Source: Tillandsia leiboldiana (Eukaryota > Streptophyta > Magnoliopsida > Poales > Bromeliaceae). From it: DNA of 64,000 nt. The stretch lies in NCBI GenBank assembly GCA_029204045.2, contig JAQNDB010000294.1:1-64000 (forward strand). The letters are read 5' to 3'. Positions 56,132 through 64,000 of this stretch are shown here, one piece after another (position 1 is the first letter of the stretch; every line of letters begins with the position of its first letter). Position numbers and translations under genes: made by a program. The notes under the pieces are model-generated. The model did not search any database. It saw nothing but the letters and a program-made list of their open reading frames with translations, and was not told where the DNA came from.

Positions 56132-56501
56132 GATAAAGTGGTACCAGAGCAAGATAAGAGCAAGTAAAGAGAGAGAGTCTAGGATGACTTAGGAAACCCT
56201 AGGCTGGTAAACCCTAAGGTTGTAGGGACGTGAGTGAAACGTGAACCCTTGACGTTGGCGGAAGTGAAATTGATTGGGTCAAAGAAGATTATATGTCTCT
56301 AACTGAGAATAGAGACGGATTCAAGTGTGCTTGTTCGGTGACACGAAGTGTTATGTCGGCGGCCGACGGCATGATGCTAAGGGTCTAGGACTAGTATGCT
56401 TGTATGCTTCCGCTCGATTTATTATTGAGTTGTCTAGTTTCGTAAATGCTAAGGAGCTATCAGGTTAAACTAACTAACTAAGTTCTTGTTTCCAGGAAAG
56501 A
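56132..56501 (+). other. Leader between primer site and gag
   Basis: No frame. It shares short blocks with the start of the internal regions at 4774 and 59911 (CTAGG...GGAAACCCTAGGCT). Confidence 0.65.
56139..56150 (+). other. Primer binding site
   Basis: TGGTACCAGAGC, one mismatch to the initiator tRNA-Met site, seven bases after the LTR end. Confidence 0.85.
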
Positions 56502-57839
56502 ATGTCAGGGAGACGCCACACTCGTAGGTCCTCTCCGGTGCCGCCTCCAGCGGCGCCCGAGCAGTCGGGATCTGGCGAGGTGCAGGGGCTGCGAGAGCAG
56601 GTCGCTGCTTTGGTAGGCGCGATGCAGCGCCAGGAGGCTCGATTGGAGCAGCTCCAGTCATTGTTGGAGCAGCAGGCAGCGTTGGCGGCCGCGACGGCGG
56701 CTGAGAGCCGTGATCCGCCTGCACCCTCGACTCGCGCGCCGGGAGCGATTGAGGGTGAGGGCGTGGGGGCCGTTCCACTATCGGCGTGCCCCCTTCCGAG
56801 GAGTGCGCCTCTGGCGGCATCGGGTTCTACTACACCCGATACGACGGCAGAAACGGCGGAGCGGGAGCGCGCATTGGCAGTTCTGATGCGGTTCCTAAAG
56901 TTCAAACCTCGGACCTTCGAGGGAGGGAAGGTGGAGCCGGCGGTAGTGGAGTTGTGGTTTGGCGCGATGGAGACTATCTTTGGAGATCTCCCTGTCCTGG
57001 AAAGGGACAAGGTGCCCCTGGCCACGCATAGTTTTGGAGAACCGACGTTAGTATGGTGGAGGCGGGTGAAGCGTGATCGACCCGCGCATCTTCCTCCGAT
57101 GTTGTAGGGGGAGTTCAAGAGGACGGTGTACGGGCACTACTTTCCCGACGCCGATAAGCGGGTGATGAAGGAAAAGTTCCGCAAGCTGCGGCAGGGAAGT
57201 CGCTCGGTGATGGAGTACGAGCAGGAGTTCACCCACATCATCGACTGTGTTCCCGATGTTGTTCGCGACGATGCGGACCGGGCCGATTGGTTTCTGCGGG
57301 GGCTTAAGCCCTGGATCTACCGGGCCGTGTAGCTGTTCAAGCTCACGACCTACGCCGAGGTTCTTGATCGAGCGCTGTGGGCAGAACACGGGGATGCCCA
57401 TGTGCGCGAGGAGCGCGAGATGGCGGCGGAGCCCAAGGACAAGGGCAAGAAGCGCCAGGGCGGTGGTTCGGGGGCACAGTCTAGCTCCAGGAGGCCCCCG
57501 AAGCAACCGAGATCGCAGCCGTGGAGGCAGGGACCACAGCCTTGCATTATCTGCGGTAGCAGGGACCACCGGGTGCAGCAGTGCAGGCAGCGTAAGGGCA
57601 GGTGCTATAGCTGCGGGCAGGAGGGGCACATGAGCCGAGAGTGCCCAGCGAGTGGTTCGCGTGCCCCCTCAGCTGCATCGACTCCGGCAACCCCTGTTCA
57701 TTATGGAGGCGCTCCTTATGTTCCCGTCTCTGCGGGGCGCGCGATGGCTCCTAGGCAGCAGGAGATGACGCGATCGGCGCCGAGCGGGCGGGTATTCGCC
57801 GTTCAGGCCCAGGCCCAGGATCCTGTCGACATCGAGGAG
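56502..57839 (+). pseudogene. gag: Gypsy gag, two nonsense codons
   Basis: Opens at the ATG at 56502. A Gln/Leu-rich stretch is followed by a Pro/Ala linker, the gag core (FLKFKPRTFEGGKVEPAVVELWF; RQGSRSVMEYEQEFTHI) and two zinc motifs, CIICGSRDHRVQQC and CYSCGQEGHMSREC (57544-57645), both with all ligands. TAG stops at 57105-57107 and 57330-57332; the frame itself never shifts. The boundary with protease is approximate. Confidence 0.87.
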
Positions 57840-59738
57840 CCCAATGTCGTGGCAGGTATGGTTCTAATACATGGAGTTCGCTCCAGGGCCATTTTTGATA
57901 CAGGTGCTACGTATTCATTCATTAGCGGATCATTTGCACGCACTCATGGTATTATCTTGGAGGCAACGGGCAAGTGGCGAGTCGAAGGCCCGGAGTCGTC
58001 ATCTATTACTTACACGGGGTGCTTATCCTGCCCGGTGCAAGTGGGCGACTAGATTATGCCCGTCCGGTTGCTCGAGCTCAAGAAGTTGGAGGCGTTCGAC
58101 GTCATCTTGGGCATGGACTGGCTCTCGAAGTATCACGCTGTGATCGACTGCAGGAGGAAGTTGGTCACTTTTCAGGAGCCGGGACAGGAGGAGGTTATCT
58201 ATCGAGCTCATCAAAGCTCGTGCTTCGTTGCAACGGTGTCGGCGACGAGAGCGAGGAAGTTGGTCCATAGCGGTTGCCCGGCATTTTTGGCGACCACTGT
58301 GGAGGTGGACCGTGCGACTCCGATCATGGAGGAGTTATTAGTGGTGCGGGAGTTTCCTGATGTGTTTCCCGCGGAGTTACCGGGGATGCCGCCGGATCGG
58401 GCGATCGAGTTCATCATAGACTTGATTCCTGGGACGGCGCCGATCTCGAAGGCCCCGTATCGTATGGCGCCGGCAGAATTGAAGGAGTTGAGGGATCAGT
58501 TGCAGGATCTTCTCGACAAAGGGTTCATTCGGCCAAGTGTATCGCCGTGGGGAGCCCCGGTATTATTTGTGCGCAAGAAGGATGGTTCTTATCGACTCTG
58601 TGTGGATTATCGGGAGCTGAACAAGGTTACCATCAAAAACAAGTACCCGTTACCCAGAATCGACGACTTGTTTGACCAATTGCAAGGGTCGCTGGTGTAC
58701 TCCAAAATTTATCTCCAGTCTGGCTACCACTAGTTGAAAATCAAGCCGGAGGATGTTCAGAAAATGGCGTTTCGCACACGCTATGGTCACTACGAATACA
58801 CGGTCATGCCTTTCGAGCTTACTAACGCCCCGGCGGCGTTCATGGATCTGATGAACCGTGTGTTCAGGGAGTACTTGGACCGATTTGTCGTGGTCTTCAT
58901 TGACGACATTTTGGCCTATTCGCGGAGCGACGGGGAGCACGCGGAGCATTTGCGGATAGTGCTTCAAATCCTTCGGGAGGAGAAGCTATTTGCAAGACTG
59001 AAGAAGTGCGAGTTTTGGCTCCGCGAGGTGGCTTTCCTCGGGCATATTATTTCTGAGGGGGGGATTTCAGTTGACCCGAAGAAAATTGAGGCGGTTAGGG
59101 ATTGGCCGCGCCCGACGAATGTCACGGAAGTCCGCAGTTTTGTGGGTTTGGCCGGGTATTATTGACGGTTCGTGGAGGGTTTCTCGAGGATTGTGACTCC
59201 ACTTACTCGGCTGACGCAAAAGGGCGTCAAGTTCGTTTGGAGCGACGAATGCGACGGGGGTTTTATTGAATTGAAGAAAAGGTTGACGTCGGCTCCTATT
59301 CTCGCCTTACCGGTGCAGGGCGAGGACTTCGTGGTGTATAGCGACGCATCCTATCTGGGTCTGGGGTGTGTCCTGATGCAGGGCGGAAAAGTGATCGCTT
59401 ATGCATCCCGCCAGTTGAAGGACCACGAAAAGAACTATCCCATTCACGATTTGGAGTTGGCGGCGGTGATCTTCGCGCTGAAGTTGTGGAGGCACTACTT
59501 GTATGGTGCACATTGCGAGATCTACACCGACCACAAAAGCCTCAAGTACTTATTCACCCAGAAGGAGCTCAATTTGCGGCAACGGCGGTGGTTGGAGCTG
59601 CTGAAAGATTATGATGTCGATATCCTTTACCACCCCGGCAAAGCAAACGTGGTCGCCGATGCACTAAGTAGAAAGACGGCGAGGAACCTCGCTATGGACG
59701 TCACGAATCAAATGTCGTTATGTTTGGACATGGTGTGA
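57840..59738 (+). pseudogene. pol: Gypsy pol, protease-RT-RNase H, three nonsense codons
   Basis: Same frame as gag. Protease DTG at 57897-57905 is intact (IFDTGATYSFIS). RT spans about 58320-59160 with FIDD at 58896-58907. RNase H starts near 59335 with YSDAS (D at 59343) and includes DLEL and TDHKSLKYLF. Stops: TAG 58050-58052, TAG 58731-58733, TGA 59163-59165. The frame runs to 59733, and the closing TGA (59736-59738) lies in the next element. Integrase is missing. No frameshift in about 1,080 codons counted from gag. Confidence 0.9.
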
Positions 59739-59910
59739 CACCCCCGGAATTTGGATTAGTCCTCTATATAAATGATATAATAGGACTAAATCTCTAACCC
59801 GGCTATAGCATTTTGGATGGTAGCAAGATCCAAGAGGAACATGAGAGTTAAGCGTGCTAGAGCTAGAGTAGTTCTAGGATGGGTGACCCCCTGGGAAGTG
59901 GGGCGTCACA
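59734..59910 (+). repeat. 177-bp LTR-like unit with TATA box and 5S-derived segment
   Basis: Starts TGTGACACCCCC and ends GGGGCGTCACA, followed after three bases by a perfect primer site, so it sits where a 5' LTR must be. It has a TATATAAAT box (about 59765) and 5S rRNA similarity over its last third. The layout recalls Cassandra-type TRIM elements, whose LTRs carry 5S sequence. CATGG at 59729-59733 is a possible target site, partner not visible. Confidence 0.6.
59846..59899 (+). ncRNA. 5S rRNA-derived fragment (3' half)
   Basis: AGTTAAGCGTGCT, then AGAGTAG, CTAGGATGGGTGACC and CCTGGGAAGT match plant 5S rRNA from the A box through the C box, i.e. the internal RNA polymerase III promoter; weaker similarity extends left to about 59828. 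The 5' half of 5S and the normal 3' end are missing, so this is not a 5S gene. Confidence 0.8.
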
Positions 59911-59913
59911 GAG

Positions 59914-59925
59914 TGGTATCAGAGC
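59914..59925 (+). other. Primer binding site (initiator tRNA-Met)
   Basis: TGGTATCAGAGC, perfect. The 300 bases after it match 4782-5090 closely. Confidence 0.92.
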
Positions 59926-60240
59926 CTAGGTTGTAGGTCGTGATGGACTTAGAAACCCTAGGCTTGCGGTTGGATATTAGGATGACTACGTGAGAGTCGT
60001 GACTTTTAGCGAGAGTCCTGATTGAGTTTTTACCTCTCCCAAGAGACGGGATGAGAGTTTGGCATGTTTATTCTCCTAAATCGATTATGTTGGTTGCAGA
60101 CAACATAATGCTATGGAATGGATGACATGTCTTAGACTTTCGCTGGATTGGGTCGTATGGTTGTTGTGTCCTGACGTTTGTAGTTGTGCAGTGGGTTGCG
60201 ATACCCCTGAGACGTCGTGTTGTGAAAAGGACACACCCCT

Positions 60241-60824
60241 CCCTGGCTGAGTTACCAGGAGGGCATTTTCCCTGGCTGAGTCACCAGGAGGGCATTTTCC
60301 CTGGATGAGTTACCCGGAGAGCGTTTTCCCTGGCTGAGTTACCAGGAGGGCATTTTCCCTGGCTGAGTCACCAGGAGGGCGTTTTTCCCTGGATGAGTTA
60401 CCAGGAGAGCGTTTTCCCTGGCTGAGTTACCAGGAGGGCATTTTCCCTGGCTGAGTCACCAGGAGGGCGTTTTCCCTGGCTGAGTTACCAGGAGGGCATT
60501 TTTCCTGGCTGAGTCACCAGGAGGGCATTTTCCCTGGCTGAGTTACCAGGAGGGCGTTTTCCCTGGCTGAGTTACCAGGAGGGCATTTTTCCTGGCTGAG
60601 TCACCAGGAGGGCATTTTCCCTGGCTGAGTTACCAGGAGGGCATTTTCCCTGGCTGAGTCACCAGGAGGGCATTTTTCCTGGCTGAGTTACCAGGAGAGC
60701 GTTTTCCCTGGCTGAGTTACCAGGAGAGCGTTTTCCCGGGCCGAGTTACCAGGAGAGCATTTTCCCTGGCTGAGTTACCAGGAGGGCATTTTCCCTGGCT
60801 GAGTTACCAGGAGGGCGTTTTCAT
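60241..60824. repeat. Minisatellite 1: 29-bp unit, about 20 copies
   Basis: Unit of the form CCCTGGCTGAGTTACCAGG plus AGGGCATTTT. Each unit carries CCTGG...CCAGG, a hairpin with an eight-base loop; changes between units fall mostly in the loop (GTTA/GTCA) and the spacer (GCAT/GCGT). Confidence 0.92.
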
Positions 60825-61470
60825 TGGCCGAGTTACCAGATGGATAATTATCACTGGCCGAGTTACCAGATGGATAATTATCACTGGCCGAGTTACCAGA
60901 TGGATAATTATCACTGGCCGAGTTACCAGATGGATAATTATCACTGGCCGAGTTACCAGATGGATAATTATCACTGGCCGAGTTACCAGATGGATAATTA
61001 TCACTGGCCGAGTTACCAGATGGATAATTATCACTGACCGAGTTACCAGGTGGATAATTATCACTGGCCGAGTTACCAGGTGGATAATTATCACTGGCCG
61101 AGTTACCAGATGGATAATTATCACTGGCCGAGTTACCAGATGGATAATTATCACTGGCCGAGTTACCAGATGGATAATTATCACTGGCCGAGTTACCAGA
61201 TGGATAATTATCACTGGCCGAGTTACCAGGTGGATAATTATCACTGGCCGAGTTACCAGGTGGATAATTATCACTGGCCGAGTTACCAGATGGATAATTA
61301 TCACTGGCCGAGTTACCAGGTGGATAATTATCACTGGCCGAGTTACCAGATGGATAATTATCACTGGCCGAGTTACCATATGGATAATTATCACTGGCCG
61401 AGTTACCAGATGGATAATTATCACTGGCCGAGTTACCAGGTGGATAATTATCACTGGCCGAGTTACCAGG
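60825..61470. repeat. Minisatellite 2: 30-bp unit, 21 copies
   Basis: TGGCCGAGTTACCAG(A/G) plus TGGATAATTATCAC. It shares TGGC(T/C)GAGTTACCAG with minisatellite 1; the rest is new and contains the perfect palindrome GATAATTATC. Highly homogeneous. Period 30 leaves several frames open (up to 306 codons on the minus strand), an artefact. Confidence 0.93.
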
Positions 61471-61620
61471 AGGATACTTTCCACTGGCCGAGCAACCAGA
61501 TGGATGCGTTGCCCCTGGCCGAGTTACGAGGTGGGCGCATGCCCTGGCCGAGTTACCAGGAGGACATTTTTCCCTGGCCGAATTACCAGGAGGATACTTT
61601 CCACTGGCCGAGCTACGAGG
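61471..61620. repeat. Degenerate border units of minisatellite 2
   Basis: Six or so diverged units with TGGCCGAGTTACCAGG-type cores and altered spacers (GATACTTTCCAC, GACATTTTTCC). Confidence 0.75.
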
Positions 61621-61720
61621 GGCGATACCGCCCAGTGAGAGGCGATGCCGCCCGGTAAGGGGTGATGCCGCCCAGTGAGTGGCGATGCCGCCCAATGAGT
61701 GGCGATGCCGCCTAGTGAGT
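61621..61720. repeat. Minisatellite 3: 20-bp unit, five copies
   Basis: GGCGATGCCGCCCAGTGAGT and close variants, directly joined to the previous array. Confidence 0.9.
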
Positions 61721-62329
61721 GGCGAAGGTTTGGCCTGTTGAGGCGATTTTCACCTCCGGCCGAGTTACCAGGTGGTTATTTTAGTGAGATTGAGATGATC
61801 TGACAGGACGCCGAGATTTGATGGCGTCGAGTTCGTCCTGATGGACTACCGAGAGCGTCTCCAGCCGTGAGTTGCGTGTTGACATAGTTCCCGCTTTAAA
61901 CGAGAGGGACCAAATCCCTGAATGGTAAAGGAGCGAAAACTTCGATCCTAGAATCGGTTCTTGTTTGATTGGGGTTCTAGGCACCGGTCTATCGGGATTT
62001 TTGGATCTTTGCCGCGTCAGTCGGTTCTTCTCGCCTATGAGTGGGGTGTTGATGTGAGTTGAGTCGTTGAGGGTTCTCCGACATAGCTGTGAGAGTGCTA
62101 GGGCATTTGCATTGATGTATGGGCTAGAGATAGGACCTTTAGCTTGTGCTTGTGAGGTTCAGATACCTGATCACGTGTTGCACATAGATGGGAGTTATTG
62201 GTCCTGCCCAGTGCAGTTGGGGCCCTGGTTTTTGCCTGTTGATCTTTTGGCCCTTCCTCAGCTCCGGGTTTCGGGGTAGTTTTGGGTATAGGACTGTGAA
62301 GATCTGAGGCCTTGATGCTTGAGTATACC
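61721..62329 (+). other. Internal spacer with TGTTCTTGTTTGAT-type box
   Basis: No frame. GGTTCTTGTTTGATTGG at 61956-61972 lies inside perfect 7-bp arms, CCTAGAA (61947-61953) and TTCTAGG (61975-61981). Confidence 0.6.
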
Positions 62330-62994
62330 ACACCATTGATACACGGCAGTGAGGCCACGCTGTTGGTACACGGCAGTGATGCCACGCCGTTGATACACGG
62401 TGGTGATGCCACACCGTTGATACACGGTGGTGATGCCACGCCGTTGGCGCACGGCAGTGAGGCCACGCCGTTGGTACACGGCAGTGATGCCACGCCGTTG
62501 ATACACGGTGGTGATGCCACGCCGTTGATACACGGTGGTGATGCCACGCCGTTGGCGCACGGCAGTGATGCCACGCCGTTGGTACACGGCAGTGATGCCA
62601 CGCCGTTGATACACGGTGGTGATGCCACACCGTTGATACACGGTGGTGATGCCACGCCGTTGGCGCACGGCAGTGAGGCCACGCCGTTGGTACACGACAG
62701 TGATGCCACGCCGTTGATACACGGTGGTGATGCCACGCCGTTGATACACGGTGGTGATGCCACGCCGTTGGCGCACGGCAGTGATGCCACGCCGTTGGTA
62801 CACGGCAGTGATGCCACGCCGTTGATACACGACAGTGATACCACACCGTTGATACACGGTGGTGATGCCACACCGTTGATACACGGTGGTGATGCCACGC
62901 CGGTGGCGCACGGCAGTGAGGCCACGCCGTTGTTACACGGCAGTAATGCCACGCCGTGAGTGCACGGCAGTGATGCCACGTTGTAGGTACACAA
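62330..62994. repeat. Minisatellite 4: 27-bp unit with higher-order period
   Basis: About 24 units of ACACGG(T/C)(G/A)GTGATGCCACGCCGTTG plus two bases. Four unit types recur in fixed order, giving a 108-bp period, and a G/T alternation in every second one suggests a 216-bp period. ACGGC...GCCGT arms lie inside each unit. Long open frames on both strands follow from period 27. Confidence 0.92.
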
Positions 62995-63477
62995 CGGTGA
63001 GAGTCTTTTGGATGTTTCGGACTTTTGACCGCGAGTTGGGCATCAGCTTTATGATCGCCTTGTGAGCCAGTTTTCAGTCCCGTTCACCGACGGTTTGGTC
63101 CCCGTTAGGGTGTTCTTTATGAGTTGAGGGATCGACTTCGACCCGTGGGTCTGTTGGGGTTATGGCATGTTGAGCGACCAACTGTGGCACGAGATTGTGT
63201 CACTTGAGGATCCCTTTTGAGGGTAGCCTGCAGTTGAGTAGTTCACTCGGGTGGTTTTGGATCGGGAAGTGACCGAGTGAAGACCCCAACTTATTGGATT
63301 TCCCTTCCTTATTGGATGAGTCTGCGGGTATGCTTCGGGTCGTCTTGTTGAGGGTGGCACCATGTTGTGGTTTGGTGCGTATTACTCTTGTGGTTATTTC
63401 AGTTTTCCCCCAGCCTTTTAGTGGAGCCCTTGGTTTTTCACGTCTCAACTCTGTAATGATGTGTTTTTCCTCACCCG
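62995..63477 (+). other. Internal spacer
   Basis: No frame or array recognised. The sequence is moderately similar in places to 6550-6780 of the LARD-like element. Confidence 0.5.
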
Positions 63478-63725
63478 TGATTGACTTGCCCTTTTGAGAT
63501 CTGTGATTATTGGAGTACGAGGGACGCCCGTTGCAATTTCTGGCTCGAGAGATGAGAGAATTGCACATCGGGTAATACCGTACTTGTGGTTGTTGTTGCG
63601 GAGTAATCACGAGGAGCGAGTGGGGGAGCTGGAGGCGTATTGTTAGATACCTAGCCGTGGTATTCTTGACTCCTGATGGGCTTGATCTAGTTTCGAGGAC
63701 GAAACTTTCTTTTAGTGGGGGAGGA
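63478..63725 (+). other. Conserved internal 3' end and polypurine tract
   Basis: Matches 6770-7021: GAGTACGAGGGACGCCCGTT, GTTTCGAGGACGAAAC, then the tract AGTGGGGGAGGA at 63714-63725. Confidence 0.88.
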
Positions 63726-64000
63726 TGTGAGGTCCCGGAATCCCCCGCGTAGGGTTGCTGGTTGTTGGGCAGCTTTCGGTGGCCGTTGGGGGTGTTGGTG
63801 CGCGTGTTGGGGGCCCAGAAATGGATTTGTGATGCAAATTGGGATTTGCTTGCAACACTGGAGGCCTGCGTGGGTTGCGCGCAATTTGGACATAAGTGGT
63901 GGACTTCGGGCTTAAATTGAGACCCCGTGGGAAGTTGGAGGACCCGTCGGGTGTTTAGAAGTGATTTCGCGCGATTCAGATGTCAAAATTAGACTCCGGG
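63726..64000 (+). repeat. Start of a 3' LTR (continues beyond the window)
   Basis: TGTGAGGTCCCGGAATCCC resembles the LTR start at 1009 for about 20 bases, with scattered similarity after that (GATTTCGCGCGATTC). Not similar to the unit at 59734 beyond its first bases. Confidence 0.75.

Larger units (their letters stand above)
53214..59733 (+). mobile_element. Gypsy element with one-frame gag-pol, cut before integrase
   Basis: 5' LTR 53214-56131, primer site 56139-56150, gag-pol frame 56502-59733. It probably inserted into the GC-rich array of the neighbouring LTR, whose other half is not visible. It stops after RNase H at 59733, where the next element's LTR-like unit begins. If that is an insertion, the rest lies beyond the window. 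Confidence 0.82.
59734..64000 (+). mobile_element. Second coding-free element with minisatellite interior (runs off the window)
   Basis: A short LTR-like unit (59734-59910), primer site (59914), internal region to 63725 and the start of a long LTR at 63726. The first 330 and last 250 internal bases match the LARD-like element at 1009-10785; between them lie minisatellite arrays of about 29, 30, 20 and 27 bp. There is no coding frame apart from repeat artefacts. The 5' unit and the 3' LTR share only their first few bases, so the ends do not form a normal LTR pair. Confidence 0.75.

Noticed and set aside
59846..59899. Functional 5S rRNA gene
   Set aside because: Only the 3' half is present, the 5' half and normal end are missing, and it is embedded in an LTR-like unit.
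60775..61695. 306-codon frame with a ten-residue repeat (and 202 codons on the other strand)
   Set aside because: The 30-bp period is a multiple of three, so any stop-free unit keeps frames open; no start context or non-repeat domain.
62098..62994. Repeat-protein frames of 215-298 codons
   Set aside because: Same artefact from the 27-bp period; open on both strands.
60241..62994. CRISPR-like array
   Set aside because: Units are directly joined without unique spacers and lie inside a plant retroelement; these are minisatellites.
63726..64000. Partner LTR of 59734-59910
   Set aside because: Only the first few bases agree; the 5S segment and TATA region are not found in the visible part.

Overview
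The window is a dense nest of plant LTR retrotransposons, and I see no host gene in it. An angiosperm is suggested by a Sirevirus-type Ty1-copia element (env-like frame after pol, several polypurine tracts), several long-LTR Ty3-gypsy families primed by initiator tRNA-Met, G-box-rich LTR promoters and a plant-like 5S rRNA fragment. Coding regions are broken mostly by in-frame stop codons rather than frameshifts, as expected for long-silenced, methylated DNA.

Layout. (1) 1-13974: an LTR of one gypsy family lies on the minus strand (1-1008 and 10786-13554). A complete element of the same family is inserted in it (1009-10785, target duplication GAAGT, LTRs of about 3.76 kb, almost no coding sequence). 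The minus LTR itself lies against a plus-strand LTR remnant (13555-13974). (2) 13975-15803: a decayed LTR end, then unassigned AT-rich DNA. (3) 15804-27998: Sirevirus A. Its 5' LTR is split by a solo gypsy LTR (16825-20266, duplication GTAAG); gag-pol is near complete with three nonsense codons, and an env-like frame is cut off at 27998. (4) 27999-43869: minus-strand gypsy 'H' (4.6-kb LTR plus a gag piece) fused to the 3' half of a second Sirevirus (B, intact env-like frame and LTR). A 7.79-kb unit of this chimera is tandemly duplicated. (5) 43870-53213: minus-strand Tekay/Del-like gypsy with pol and gag, its 5' LTR truncated. (6) 53214-59733: plus-strand gypsy with gag, protease, RT and RNase H in one frame carrying five stops, cut before integrase. 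(7) 59734-64000: a second coding-free element sharing internal ends with the element at 1009, with minisatellites in its middle and a 5S-rRNA-derived segment in the short LTR-like unit before its primer site.

The most interesting signals are RNA-structural. The Sirevirus leader carries eight consecutive small hairpins with an invariant TGGAYT loop on eight different stems, kept in both Sirevirus copies. The gypsy families share a U5 hairpin at one fixed place whose stem sequence differs in each family but stays self-complementary. A TGTTCTTGTTTGAT(A/T)GG loop recurs at least a dozen times in changing stems, always in element sense. The env-like frame of Sirevirus A appears to have its own U3-like promoter and a 5'-UTR intron.

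The parts fit a system of autonomous and non-autonomous elements. The coding-free elements keep only what reverse transcription, and perhaps packaging, would need in cis (LTR, U5 hairpin, primer site, internal ends, polypurine tract), so they would depend on proteins from relatives such as the gypsy copies nearby. All comparisons were made by eye; no alignment, folding or database search was run.
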